Part shown: in pieces, positions 10,538 through 19,880 of the stretch
Numbering within the stretch: the first letter of the stretch is position 1
Layout of the letters: every line of letters starts with the position of its first letter
Source: Crossiella equi
GTDB taxonomy: Bacteria; Actinomycetota; Actinomycetes; Mycobacteriales; Pseudonocardiaceae
Length of the DNA stretch: 64,000 bases
Direction: 5' to 3'
Assembly: GCF_017876755.1 (NCBI RefSeq)
Contig: NZ_JAGIOO010000001.1
Span: 4,325,786-4,389,785, forward strand
Notes under the pieces: model-generated
What the model was told of the DNA's origin: nothing
Seen by the model: only the letters and a program-made list of their open reading frames with translations
Database searches by the model: none
Translations under genes and position numbers: made by a program

Positions 10538-10690
10538 ACCGCCGAACGCCAGTTGGTGACGGAATTTCCTTGAAGCCCGGACCGTTCGGGCAGGTGGAGC
10601 GGGCTTGACACCGGCGCGGGTCACTACGCTGGTCCCCGTTGCCCTCCCCCAACCCGCCCCCTTCTCCGAGCCCAGGGAGCCCGATTCCCC

Positions 10691-12352
10691 GTGACCGACG
10701 GACCCCTCATCGTCCAATCCGACAAGACCCTCCTGCTCGAGGTCGACCACCCGCTGGCCGACGAGGCGCGCATCGCGATCGCCCCGTTCGCCGAGCTGGA
10801 GCGCGCGCCCGAGCACGTGCACACCTACCGCGTGACCCCGCTGGCGCTGTGGAACGCGCGCGCCGCCGGGCACGACGCCGAGCAGGTGGTCGACGCGCTG
10901 GTGCGCTACTCCCGCTTCTCGGTGCCCCAGCCACTGCTGGTCGACATCGTCGACACCATGGGCCGCTTCGGGCGGCTCACCCTCGCCAACCACCCGGCGC
11001 ACGGCCTGGTCATGTCCACTGTGGACCGTGCCGTGCTGGAAGAGGTGATGCGGCACAAGAAGATCGCCCCCATGCTCGGCTCGCGCATCGACGACGACAC
11101 GGTCGTGGTGCACCCGAGCGAGCGCGGGCACCTCAAGCAGCTGCTGCTCAAGGTCGGCTGGCCCGCCGAGGACCTGGCCGGGTATGTCGACGGCGAGGCG
11201 CACCCGATCGACCTGGCGCAGGACGGCTGGCAGCTGCGCGACTACCAGCGGCAGGCCTCCGAGGCGTTCTGGGCCGGTGGCTCGGGCGTGATCGTGCTGC
11301 CCTGCGGCGCGGGCAAGACGCTGGTCGGCGCGGCGGCCATGGCCCACGCCAAGGCCACCACGCTGATCCTGGTCACCAACACGGTGTCCGGGCGGCAGTG
11401 GAAGCGCGAGCTGGTCGCGCGCACCTCGCTCACCGAGGACGAGATCGGCGAGTACTCGGGTGAGCGCAAGGAGGTCCGCCCGGTCACCATCGCCACGTAC
11501 CAGGTGATCACGCGCAAGACCAAGGGCGAGTACCGGCACCTGGAGCTGTTCGACTCGCGCGACTGGGGCCTGATCGTCTACGACGAGGTGCACCTGCTGC
11601 CCGCGCCGGTCTTCCGCATGACCGCCGACCTCCAGTCGCGCCGCCGCCTGGGCCTGACCGCCACGCTGGTGCGCGAGGACGGCCGGGAGGGCGACGTGTT
11701 CTCGCTGATCGGACCGAAGCGCTACGACGCGCCGTGGCGCGACATCGAGGCGCAGGGCTGGATCGCCCCGGCCGAGTGCATCGAGGTCCGGGTCACCATG
11801 ACCGAGAACGAGCGCCTGCAGTACGCCACGGCCGAGCCGGAGGAGCGGTACAAGATGTGCTCCACCGCGCGCACCAAGCTGCCGGTGGTGCAAGCCATCC
11901 TGGACAAGCACCCGGATGAGCCGACCCTGGTTATCGGCGCCTACCTCGACCAGCTCGACGAGCTGGGCGCGGCCCTGAACGCCCCGGTCATCCAGGGCTC
12001 GACCAAGAACAAGGAGCGCGAGCAGCTCTTCGACGCCTTCCGCCGCGGCGAGCTGCGCACCCTGGTCGTCTCCAAGGTCGCCAACTTCTCCATCGACCTG
12101 CCCGAGGCCACGGTGGCGGTCCAGGTCTCCGGCACCTTCGGCTCCCGCCAGGAGGAGGCCCAGCGCCTGGGCCGCCTGCTGCGGCCGAAGGGCGACGGCA
12201 GGCAGGCGCATTTCTACTCGGTGGTCGCGCGCGACACGCTGGACACCGACTACGCGGCACACCGGCAGCGGTTCCTGGCCGAACAGGGCTACGCGTACCG
12301 GATCGTGGACGCGGACGACCTGACCGGCCCGCCGATCCCGGAGGTGGGCTGA
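10691..12352 (+). CDS. XPB/ERCC3-type DNA repair helicase
   Basis: A superfamily 2 helicase of the bacterial XPB group, 553 residues. Residues 1-175 form the XPB-specific N-terminal part. The ATPase core has LPCGAGKT (about 203-210), DEVH (298-301), GLTATLVRED with the XPB RED motif (328-330), and C-terminal SGTFGSRQEEAQRLGRLLRP (motif VI). XPB helicases unwind damaged DNA in repair. GTG 10691 is preceded by AGGGAG. Monocistronic and divergent from the tct operon. Confidence 0.92.
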   Translation: MTDGPLIVQSDKTLLLEVDHPLADEARIAIAPFAELERAPEHVHTYRVTPLALWNARAAGHDAEQVVDALVRYSRFSVPQPLLVDIVDTMGRFGRLTLANHPAHGLVMSTVDRAVLEEVMRHKKIAPMLGSRIDDDTVVVHPSERGHLKQLLLKVGWPAEDLAGYVDGEAHPIDLAQDGWQLRDYQRQASEAFWAGGSGVIVLPCGAGKTLVGAAAMAHAKATTLILVTNTVSGRQWKRELVARTSLTEDEIGEYSGERKEVRPVTIATYQVITRKTKGEYRHLELFDSRDWGLIVYDEVHLLPAPVFRMTADLQSRRRLGLTATLVREDGREGDVFSLIGPKRYDAPWRDIEAQGWIAPAECIEVRVTMTENERLQYATAEPEERYKMCSTARTKLPVVQAILDKHPDEPTLVIGAYLDQLDELGAALNAPVIQGSTKNKEREQLFDAFRRGELRTLVVSKVANFSIDLPEATVAVQVSGTFGSRQEEAQRLGRLLRPKGDGRQAHFYSVVARDTLDTDYAAHRQRFLAEQGYAYRIVDADDLTGPPIPEVG

Positions 12353-12395
12353 GCCAGCGGCCGGGGATCGGGCGGCACGGCCGAACGAGGGAGGG

Positions 12396-12477
12396 TTCGT
12401 GCGGCCGAACGAGAAGCACACGCCTCGTGCGGCCGACACGCCCGGCCCGGGGGCGAGACGGCGAAGCCGTGAGCCCG
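12396..12477 (+). repeat. Short copy of the 60-kb composite repeat family
   Basis: Two units with core TTCGTGCGGCC / CTCGTGCGGCC at 12396 and 12424 are followed at 12437-12477 by a GC-rich block that closely matches 60313-60354. The 32-bp hairpin arm present in the 60-kb copies is absent. It occupies the gap between convergent XPB and chitosanase genes. Confidence 0.65.
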
Positions 12478-12499
12478 ACCCACCCCACAACCACCGAAG

Positions 12500-13168
12500 C
12501 TACCCCCGGCCGTCCACGGTCACCCCGGCCACGAGCCCGGCGGCGGCCTGCTGCCCCTTGGCCACAGCGGTGGCGTTGTTCTCGATGGGGCTGGCCTTCA
12601 CCCCGGGGAAAACGACGAAGTCGACCACGGCCCCGCTCACCCCACCGGTGCTGGGGTGCGGGTTGATGCCGAGCAGCTCGGCCATCCGGTAGGAGGCCTC
12701 CCCGATGATCCCGGCCGGACCGAGGTCACCGACCACGCCGTAGACAACCTTGTCCTTGTACACCGCGGCGGCCACGGTCCCCCCGGTGATCCCGGAGTTC
12801 TTGTAGTTCCACGTGCTGCTGGGCAGGGGCACCACGATGAAGGGCAGCTTCTCCGCGTTCAGGGGTGCCCCGTTGGACTGCGTGAACGCGGTCTGGTTCT
12901 GCCAGTAGGGATCGGTGCTGGGGTTGCACTTGGCGGTGCGCTGCCCGTCGCAGTCGATGTCCAGGTCGGCCCGCCAGTGCACCGCCGTCCTGGTCGCGCA
13001 CACCGGCACGGTCCGGCTGCCCCCGGCGTCGTGGGCGTACTTCCCGCTGGAGACCTGTTTGGCGCAGCTCGCCACGGCCGCCTTGAGCTGGGCGGCGGTC
13101 GGTGGCGCGGCGTGCGCCGGGGTGGCGAGTCCGAACAGCAGAGCGGCGACAGCCAGTACCACCTTCAC
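12500..13168 (-). CDS. Secreted chitosanase, GH75 family
   Basis: A secreted endo-chitosanase of 222 residues. The signal peptide is MKVVLAVAALLFGLATPAHA. The GH75 signatures WRADLDIDCDG, YWQNQTAF and VVYGVVGDLGPAG followed by IIGEASYRMAE are visible; the D and E there are the likely catalytic acids by comparison with fungal GH75 enzymes. The GTG start is preceded by GGGAGGT. It would release glucosamine oligomers and fits the amino-sugar genes in the window. No DasR-like box is evident upstream. Confidence 0.85.
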   Translation of the reverse strand: MKVVLAVAALLFGLATPAHAAPPTAAQLKAAVASCAKQVSSGKYAHDAGGSRTVPVCATRTAVHWRADLDIDCDGQRTAKCNPSTDPYWQNQTAFTQSNGAPLNAEKLPFIVVPLPSSTWNYKNSGITGGTVAAAVYKDKVVYGVVGDLGPAGIIGEASYRMAELLGINPHPSTGGVSGAVVDFVVFPGVKASPIENNATAVAKGQQAAAGLVAGVTVDGRG

Positions 13169-13329
13169 GGCGACCTCCCAGTTGGTTGTTCACCTACTTG
13201 AGGTCAAGATGGTTGCTTGTCCACCACTGGGGCCGCCAGGGCCGGTCGTAGGGACCACGAACCTGGGTAAACCGGCGGCATTCGGCCTCGGGTAGGCAGT
13301 AGCTGCCACCGTTGGAGCGTGGGGGAAGC

Positions 13330-15060
13330 ATGGATCGCATTCTCGAAGGCCTGAACGAGCAGTTCCGGAACGAGCACGACCTGGCAAGCCTCAAGCCGGA
13401 CGAGCTCTTCGAGGTCTTCTGTGCCTACACCATCACCCGCTCGATCTTCGAGGACGAGTTCAACCCCGAGGAGCTCTGCCTGGGCGGCGGCGGTGACCTG
13501 GGGATCGACGCCGCCGCGGTCCTGATCAACGGCGAACTGCTGACCAACGTCGACGAAGTGGTCAACGCGGTGCAGAAGGCTCGGACCGTCGACGCGCACT
13601 TCGTCATCGTCCAGTCGAAGACGAGCTCCAGCTTCGACGGGAAGGTCATCACCGACCTGGCCGACAACCTGGTGGAACTCTTCGCCTCGAACAAGATCGG
13701 CTATCCGGCGTCCTCCGACATCGCCGACCTCAAGAGGTGTATCGAGGCCGTCTACTCCAACGTCGGCAAGCTCAAGCCCCTGCCCCGCCTCAACGTCTAC
13801 TACGCGACCAGCGGGCGGGTGACCGACGACGAACACCTTTCCGCGAAGACAGCAAAGGCCGAGGACCGGCTCGACCAGACCGAGCTCTTCGTGAAACCGC
13901 GCGTGCACCTGCTCGGCTCCCGCGAGCTTCGCGAGATGTACCAGCGCGCCACCACGGCGGTCTCCGCGGAGTTCTCGATGGAGAAGCGCCTCTCAGTCCC
14001 GAAGATCGCGGGGGTTGAGCAGGCGTTCCTCGGCCTGCTGCCCGCCAGCGAGCTGGTGAAGATCATCTCTGACCCGAGCGGCGGCATCCGGCGGTCGGTG
14101 TTCTTCGAGAACGTCCGCGACTTCCAGGGCGACAACGCGGTCAACCAGGAGATCCGCAAGACCCTCCAGGATGCCGATCGCTGCGAACGCTTCGCCGTGC
14201 TCAACAACGGAGTCACCATCGTGGCGAGGGAGATCCAGAGCGCTGGTGACGACCTGAAGGTGTCGGGCTTCCAGGTGGTCAACGGGTGCCAGACCTGCCA
14301 CGTGCTGTTCGAGGAGCGGGAGACGCTCGGCGAGGCGGTATGGGTACCGGTCAAACTCATCGAGTCCAAGGACGACGACATCATCTCCGGCATCATCGCG
14401 GCCACCAACCGCCAGACGGCGGTGAGCGATGAGGACCTGGAGGCGAAAGAGCAGTTCCACAAGGATCTCGAAGAGCTGTTCAACTCCTTCGGCCACGACG
14501 AGCGCCTGTACTACGAACGCCGTTCGGGCCAGTACACACCGCAGTCGATCGAGAAGACCCGCATCGTCTCCCGCGGCCAGCTCACCCGCGCCTTCGCCTC
14601 GGTCTTCCTCGGAGAGGCAGCCAGGGCTGGTCGCAGCTACAAGGACCTGCGGGAAAGCCGCAAGGATGAGCTGTTCAACGAGGAGCAGTCACCGTACGCC
14701 TACTACGCGAGTGCGGTGGTCGCATACCGGGTCGAGTGGCTGATCAGGAACAAGAAGATCGACCGCAAGTTCGGCCCAGCCAAGTACCACCTTATGGAAG
14801 CGTTCAAGAGCTACCTCATCGGCGACGCGCCGCTACAACGATCGGCGAAGAAGGCTGAGCGCCAGTGCACGCCGCTCGTGGAGGTGGCCTGGGACCAGGA
14901 ACAGTCCCTCCGGGTAACCGAGGTGATCATCGAAGCCGTCGAGCGGGCCGTGGCGAAGGCGCACAACGCCGGGCTGATCCGGGACTTCTTCCGGTCGCAG
15001 CAGTTCACGGCAGCTCTCAACGAGGAGCTTGCCGTGGTCAGGCCCCTGAACACGACCTGA
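13330..15060 (+). CDS. AIPR-family abortive-infection phage-resistance protein
   Basis: A 576-residue protein with the AIPR (abortive phage infection) signature: AVLNNGVTIVAREI near 288-301 and FQVVNGCQTCHVLF near 314-327. The N-terminal part carries a PD-(D/E)XK-like arrangement, GIDAAAVLING with D60 and VIVQSKT with Q95 and K97, suggesting a nuclease. ATG 13330 follows GGGGGAA; an in-frame TTG at 13312 is less likely. It stands alone between a chitosanase and a CapA-like gene, with stops 4 bp apart from the latter. Known AIPR proteins protect against phage; the nuclease reading is inference. Confidence 0.8.
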   Translation: MDRILEGLNEQFRNEHDLASLKPDELFEVFCAYTITRSIFEDEFNPEELCLGGGGDLGIDAAAVLINGELLTNVDEVVNAVQKARTVDAHFVIVQSKTSSSFDGKVITDLADNLVELFASNKIGYPASSDIADLKRCIEAVYSNVGKLKPLPRLNVYYATSGRVTDDEHLSAKTAKAEDRLDQTELFVKPRVHLLGSRELREMYQRATTAVSAEFSMEKRLSVPKIAGVEQAFLGLLPASELVKIISDPSGGIRRSVFFENVRDFQGDNAVNQEIRKTLQDADRCERFAVLNNGVTIVAREIQSAGDDLKVSGFQVVNGCQTCHVLFEERETLGEAVWVPVKLIESKDDDIISGIIAATNRQTAVSDEDLEAKEQFHKDLEELFNSFGHDERLYYERRSGQYTPQSIEKTRIVSRGQLTRAFASVFLGEAARAGRSYKDLRESRKDELFNEEQSPYAYYASAVVAYRVEWLIRNKKIDRKFGPAKYHLMEAFKSYLIGDAPLQRSAKKAERQCTPLVEVAWDQEQSLRVTEVIIEAVERAVAKAHNAGLIRDFFRSQQFTAALNEELAVVRPLNTT

Positions 15061-15064
15061 CCGG

Positions 15065-16165
15065 CTACTTGCCCACGGGCAGGACGTCCGCCGTGGCACC
15101 CGCGCTGCGCACGATGCGGTCGATGCGCTTGGCCGCGGCGTTCTCCCCCGCCTTCAGCGTGCGCAGCCGGATCGGCGGGCCCAGCTCGACCAGCGTCGGC
15201 ACGTAGTCGGCGGTGACGGTCCAGGAGCCGCCGTCCTCGGTGAAGCGGAAGCGGGCGATCACGCCCTCCTCGGTGACGCCGCGCGGTTCCTCGTGCTTGG
15301 CGATGTGGTTGCCCAGGCCGTAGGCCACCCACTTGCCCTCGACCTTGGCCAGGGGCTGGACGACGTGGGCGTGGTGGCCGATGACCAGGTCGATGGCCGG
15401 GTCGGACAGGAACTTGGCGGCCAGCTGCTTCTGCTCGGCGGTCGGTTCGTGGCGGTACTCCACGCCCCAGTGCAGGCTGGCCAGCACCACGTCCGCGCCC
15501 GCCGCCTTGGTGGCCCGGGCCGCGCGCAGGACCGCGTCCGCGCTGATCTGGTTGGACAGCCAGGGTTTGTCGGCCGGGAGCTTGATGCCGTTGAAGCCGA
15601 AGGTGTGGCTGATGTGGCCCACCTTGACGCCGTTGACCTCGTAGATGACCGGTTTGGCCGCCTCGGTGGCGCTGCGCGCCGAGCCCGTGTGCTTCAGGCC
15701 CGCCTTGTCCAGGGCGTCCAGGGTGCGGGCGACACCGTCCGCCCCCTTGTCCAGGGTGTGGTTGGAGGCCGTGGAGCAGGTGTCGTAGCCCGTCTCCTTC
15801 AGGGCCGTGACCACCTCGGGCGGGGCGCTGAAGCTCGGGTAGCCGGTGAACGGGCCGCCCGGCGGGGCGATCGGGACCTCCAGGTGGCAGATCGCCAGGT
15901 CCGCGCCGCCGATCACGTCCGCGACACCCGCGAAGAGCTTGGTGTAGTCGCGGTTGCCGTTGCCGTCCTTGGTGGCCTGTTCGGTCAGGGCCGGGTGGAT
16001 CAGCACGTCGCCGCTGGCCGCCACGGTGAAGCCGCGCTTGGCCGGGGCGGCCGCGCTGGTCGGCTGGGACGAGGTGGCCGCGCCGGACGGGGCGGGCGGC
16101 GGCTCGCCCGAGCAGGCGGTCAGCAGCAGGGTGGCCGCCAAGGCGGCGGTCAGGCGTCCGCGCAT
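15065..16165 (-). CDS. CapA/PgsA-like metallophosphatase-fold lipoprotein
   Basis: A predicted surface lipoprotein of the CapA family (poly-gamma-glutamate capsule synthesis protein, metallophosphatase fold). The signal ends in LLTACSGEP (lipobox) followed by a Ser/Pro/Ala linker. Metal-site motifs include AASGDVLIHP, ICHLEVPI, TASNHTLDKG, ASLHWGVEY and IGHHAHVVQP. The frame extends to 16240 but ATG 16165 gives a proper signal peptide. There are no other capsule genes nearby, so a capsule role is not supported by context. Confidence 0.88.
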   Translation of the reverse strand: MRGRLTAALAATLLLTACSGEPPPAPSGAATSSQPTSAAAPAKRGFTVAASGDVLIHPALTEQATKDGNGNRDYTKLFAGVADVIGGADLAICHLEVPIAPPGGPFTGYPSFSAPPEVVTALKETGYDTCSTASNHTLDKGADGVARTLDALDKAGLKHTGSARSATEAAKPVIYEVNGVKVGHISHTFGFNGIKLPADKPWLSNQISADAVLRAARATKAAGADVVLASLHWGVEYRHEPTAEQKQLAAKFLSDPAIDLVIGHHAHVVQPLAKVEGKWVAYGLGNHIAKHEEPRGVTEEGVIARFRFTEDGGSWTVTADYVPTLVELGPPIRLRTLKAGENAAAKRIDRIVRSAGATADVLPVGK

Positions 16166-16264
16166 GTCAGGACGGTAGCCCCTGGCCGGTTCGGGGCAGG
16201 TTCGGGGGCCGGATCGGGGGTGTCCCTGATCCGGCCGCACCCCTGCGCGGGCGACCCTTGAGCC

Positions 16265-16489
16265 ATGTTCGACAACACGAGCTACACCGAATCGGGGCAG
16301 CCGGTGAAGAAGCTCCGCCGCAGCAAGACCGACCGGATGCTCGCCGGTGTGTGCGGCGGCATCGGCAAGCTGATGGGCATCGACGCGGCGATCATCCGCA
16401 TCGTGCTCGTCGCCGCCACCCTGCTGGGCTTCGGCACCGGCGCCATCATCTACCTGATCTGCTGGCTGCTCATGCCCGAGGAAGCCTGA
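16265..16489 (+). CDS. PspC-domain small membrane protein
   Basis: A 74-residue PspC-domain protein. KKLRRSKTDRMLAGVCGGIG is the family's first block, followed by one membrane segment (about 45-70) ending in LICWLLMPEE. PspC domains occur in envelope-stress and regulatory membrane proteins. It abuts the convergent GH20 gene with no gap. Confidence 0.88.
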   Translation: MFDNTSYTESGQPVKKLRRSKTDRMLAGVCGGIGKLMGIDAAIIRIVLVAATLLGFGTGAIIYLICWLLMPEEA

Positions 16490-18064
16490 TCACCTCGGCC
16501 AGCCGCGCACGTCCGGACGCCGCTGCCAGGGCCGGGGACCGTCGAGGGGTCGGTACTCCACGCCCAGCGCGGCCAGCCTGGGCAGGTGGTGCTCGGTGAG
16601 CCGGTGCAGGAAGTCCGCCTCGTCCCGGCCCGCGGGACTCCACACGACCTCGCTGAACGCGGACAGCCTCGGGAAGGCCGCGTAGTCCAGCCTGCGCGGG
16701 CTGTCCAGGTGCTCGGTCCACAGGTTCGCCTGCGCGCCCAGCACGTTCGCCGCCGCGTCGGGGGGAAGGCCCTCGGGCACCGGCTCGTAGCCGTACACGT
16801 CGGTGAGCGTGTGCACGAAGCCGACCGGGATGGGCTCCTCCGGGTGCTCGGACTGCCGGTGGTCCAGGTACACCCGCTGCTCCGGGCACATCACCACGCC
16901 GTGCCCGGCCTCGGCGGCCGCCGCGCCCGCCTCCTCGCCGCGCCAGGACGCCACCACCAGGCCCGACGGCAGCTCGCCGACCTCGGCGATCTCGTCCCAG
17001 CAGTAGGACTTGCGGCCGTGCCCGAGCAGGTGCTCGGCCAGCTGCCGCAGGAACCAGCCGTGCAGGCCAGCCTCGTCGGACAGGCCCAGCTCGGCCATCC
17101 GCCGCTGCGCCTCCGCGCTGCGCCGCCACTGCACGAGCGGCACCTCGTCGCCGCCGATCCCGATGACCTCGCTCGGGAACACCTCGACGACCTCGTCCAG
17201 CACGTTCTTGAAGAACTGGACCGTCTCGTCGCGGACGTTGAGCACGTTGTCGTTGATGCCCCAGCGGGTCCACACGCCGATCGGCTGGTCCAGGTTGCCC
17301 AGCTCCGGGTAGGCCGCGATGGCCGCCTGGGTGTGGCCCGGCACGTCGACCTCCGGGACCACCGTGATGCCCAGGCCCGCCGCGTAGCCGACGATCTCGC
17401 GCAGGTCGTCCTTGGTGTAGAAGCCGCCGTGCGGCCGCCCGTCGTAGTTGCCGTGCTGCCACGGCCCGACGCCCGAGCGCTCCCGCCACGCGCCGACCTC
17501 GGTCAGCCTCGGGTAGCGCTCGACCTCCATGCGCCAGCCCTGGTCGTCGGTCAGGTGCAGGTGCAGCACGGAGAACTTGTGCGCGGCCAGCAGGTCCAGG
17601 TACCGCAGCACGCCGTCCTTGGGCAGGAAGTGCCGCGCCACGTCCAGCAGCACCCCGCGCCAGGCGAACCTCGGCTTGTCGTGCACCCGCCCGGCGGGCA
17701 GCCGCCACGCTCCCTTGTGGACACTCGACCGGCGGAACGCGCCGGGGCCGAACAGCTGGCGCAGCGACTGCGCGGCGTGCCGGGCCCCGGCCAGCGCCCC
17801 GGCGCGCACGCCGACCTCGCGCGGGCCGATGTCCAGCACGTACTCCTCGGCCGCCAGCGTGGTGTCCAGGGCGAACCGGACCACCACGCCGTCGATGCTG
17901 GAGTCCAGCGGGAAACCCGTTGCGGCGCTGAGGTTCTGCCGCAGCCAGGCGGCCGCGCCCGCCAGCGCGGGATCGGCCTGCACGGCGGTGCCGGGGCGGA
18001 GCACGAACTCCCCCTCGGTCCGCACCGCGGACACCGGGCGGGGCAGCAGCACGTCGAAGTCCAC
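16490..18064 (-). CDS. Beta-N-acetylhexosaminidase, GH20
   Basis: A 524-residue GH20 enzyme that removes terminal GlcNAc from chito-oligosaccharides or glycans. An N-terminal GH20b-like domain (1-125) precedes the TIM barrel: RGVLLDVARHFLP, LHLHLTDDQGWRMEV, VVPEVDVPGHTQAA and IGIGGDEVP, with the catalytic D-E pair near residue 306. The usual His before IGGDE is Gly here. No signal peptide is seen, so it probably acts inside the cell on imported sugars. The GTG start lies 2 bp after the upstream permease stop, so it is the last gene of the importer operon. Confidence 0.92.
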   Translation of the reverse strand: MDFDVLLPRPVSAVRTEGEFVLRPGTAVQADPALAGAAAWLRQNLSAATGFPLDSSIDGVVVRFALDTTLAAEEYVLDIGPREVGVRAGALAGARHAAQSLRQLFGPGAFRRSSVHKGAWRLPAGRVHDKPRFAWRGVLLDVARHFLPKDGVLRYLDLLAAHKFSVLHLHLTDDQGWRMEVERYPRLTEVGAWRERSGVGPWQHGNYDGRPHGGFYTKDDLREIVGYAAGLGITVVPEVDVPGHTQAAIAAYPELGNLDQPIGVWTRWGINDNVLNVRDETVQFFKNVLDEVVEVFPSEVIGIGGDEVPLVQWRRSAEAQRRMAELGLSDEAGLHGWFLRQLAEHLLGHGRKSYCWDEIAEVGELPSGLVVASWRGEEAGAAAAEAGHGVVMCPEQRVYLDHRQSEHPEEPIPVGFVHTLTDVYGYEPVPEGLPPDAAANVLGAQANLWTEHLDSPRRLDYAAFPRLSAFSEVVWSPAGRDEADFLHRLTEHHLPRLAALGVEYRPLDGPRPWQRRPDVRGWPR

Positions 18065-18066
18065 GC

Positions 18067-18909
18067 TCAGCCCTTCACGGCCCCGGCCAGGCCGGAGACC
18101 AGTCGTCGTTGCACGAAGATGAAGAACACCAGCACCGGGATGGTCATCAGCGTGGAGCCCGCCATGATCGCGCCCCAGTCGTTCTGGTCCGGCTTGAAGA
18201 AGGCGAGGATGGCCAGCGGCAGCGTCTGGTTCTCCTCGGCGGAGATGATGAAGGTCTTGGCGAAGAGGAAGTCGTTCCAGGCGTGGATGAACGACAGCAC
18301 GCTGGTGGCCACCAGACCGGGCGCGACCAGCGGGAACAGCACCTGCCAGGTGAACCGGAACCGGCTGGCGCCGTCCAGGGTGGCGGCCTCCTCCAGCTCC
18401 ACCGGTACCGCGGCCACGAACCCGCGCAGCATCCAGATCGCGAACGGCAGGCCAAAGGCCAGGTGCACCAGCATCAGCGAGCCGAGGTGGTTGAGCCCGA
18501 ACGCGGGCGCGACGTCGCCGACCTGCCGCATCAGGAAGAACAGCGGCACGGTCAGCGCCTCCACCGGCACCATCTGCGCCACCAGCAGCATCACCAGCAG
18601 CACCGTGCGGCCCTTGAAGCGGAACCGGGTCAGCGCGGTGGCGGCCAGGAACGAGCACAGCAGCGCGAGCACCACGACCACCAGCGCGACCAGGACGCTG
18701 TTGAGGAAGTAGCGGGCGAAGTTCTCGGTGCCGAGCACGCGCTGGAAGTTCTCCAGGCTGGGTGCGAACGTCCACGGGCGCGGGGAGGTGGACAGCACCT
18801 CGCCCTGCGGCTTGATCGCGGAGAGCACCATCCAGTACAGCGGGAAGGCCACCACCAGCGCGATGAGCACGGTGACGACCTCCGCGACCGTGCGGCCAGG
18901 GCGCTTCAC
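18067..18909 (-). CDS. Sugar ABC transporter permease (MalG type)
   Basis: An inner-membrane permease, 280 residues, with six predicted helices and the EAA loop ELEEAATLDGASRFRFTWQV. It pairs with the permease encoded just upstream. Its GTG overlaps that gene's stop by 4 bp. Together with the binding protein it forms a CUT1-type importer; the shared ATPase (MsiK-like in related organisms) is not in the window. Confidence 0.9.
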   Translation of the reverse strand: MKRPGRTVAEVVTVLIALVVAFPLYWMVLSAIKPQGEVLSTSPRPWTFAPSLENFQRVLGTENFARYFLNSVLVALVVVVLALLCSFLAATALTRFRFKGRTVLLVMLLVAQMVPVEALTVPLFFLMRQVGDVAPAFGLNHLGSLMLVHLAFGLPFAIWMLRGFVAAVPVELEEAATLDGASRFRFTWQVLFPLVAPGLVATSVLSFIHAWNDFLFAKTFIISAEENQTLPLAILAFFKPDQNDWGAIMAGSTLMTIPVLVFFIFVQRRLVSGLAGAVKG

Positions 18910-19880
18910 AGCTCCTCCCCACTCCTGCGCAGCGCGCGCAGGTAGAGCATGATCACGCCGAGCAGCAGCACGGTCATCACCACGCCGATCGCCGAGCCCA
19001 GGCCGTACTCGCTGGCGGCGAAGGCCTTCTGGTAGGCGTAGACGTTGAGCACCAGGTTCTGCCCGGCCACGCCTCCCCCGCCGGTCATCACGTAGATCTG
19101 GGTGAAGATCTTGAAGTCCCAGATGATCGACTGGATGGTCACGATGATCAGCAGCGGCCGCAGCAGCGGCAGGATCACGCTGGTCATGGTGCGCACCGTG
19201 GACGCGCCGTCCAGCGCCGCGGCCTCCAGCACCTCGGCCGGGATCGCCTTGATGCCCGCGTACAGGGTCACCATGACGAACGGGAACGAGCACCACACCA
19301 CCTGGGCGGCGACCAGGCCGAAGGCCACGTACTTGTCGTAGGTCCAGGAGTAGTCGGCCATGCCCTCGAACCCGATGCCGGTCAGCACCTCGTTGACCAG
19401 GCCGAAGTCGGTGTCGAAGAGGAAGAGCCAGACCGTGGAGCCCGCCACCGCCGGGGTGGACCAGGCGCCGATCGCGGCCAGGAACAGGATCATCCGGGGC
19501 ACCGCGCGCACGCGGGTGGCCAGCAGCGCCAGCGCGGCGCCGACCAGCAGCGTGGCCACCACGCAGAACGCGGCGAACAGCACGGTCTGGAGGAGCACCT
19601 GCCAGAACTGCGGGTCGCCCAGCAGCGTCTGGTAGTTGCCCAGGCCGAGGAACTCCAGGGCGGCACCGCCGCTGGCCTGCTCCTGGCCGTAGTCGAACAG
19701 GGAGATGAGCACCAGCTGGTAGATCGGGTAGCCGAGCAGGCCGCCGAGCACCAGCAGGGTCGGGGCGAGGTAGCGCAGCGCCACCCCGCCGTCCCGCCTC
19801 CCCTTGCGCCGCACGGATTTCCCCGCCGGGCCCGGTGGCGGCGCGGCTGCCGTCACCGGGGTCAGGGTGCCTTGGCTCAC
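18906..19880 (-). CDS. Sugar ABC transporter permease (MalF type)
   Basis: A 324-residue permease with a charged N-terminal tail, six or so helices and the EAA motif EVLEAAALDGASTVRTMTSV. The GTG start overlaps the binding-protein stop by 4 bp, so binding protein, two permeases and hexosaminidase are translationally coupled. Substrate is inferred to be an amino-sugar oligomer from the GH20 partner and the upstream DasR-like site. Confidence 0.9.
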   Translation of the reverse strand: MSQGTLTPVTAAAPPPGPAGKSVRRKGRRDGGVALRYLAPTLLVLGGLLGYPIYQLVLISLFDYGQEQASGGAALEFLGLGNYQTLLGDPQFWQVLLQTVLFAAFCVVATLLVGAALALLATRVRAVPRMILFLAAIGAWSTPAVAGSTVWLFLFDTDFGLVNEVLTGIGFEGMADYSWTYDKYVAFGLVAAQVVWCSFPFVMVTLYAGIKAIPAEVLEAAALDGASTVRTMTSVILPLLRPLLIIVTIQSIIWDFKIFTQIYVMTGGGGVAGQNLVLNVYAYQKAFAASEYGLGSAIGVVMTVLLLGVIMLYLRALRRSGEEL

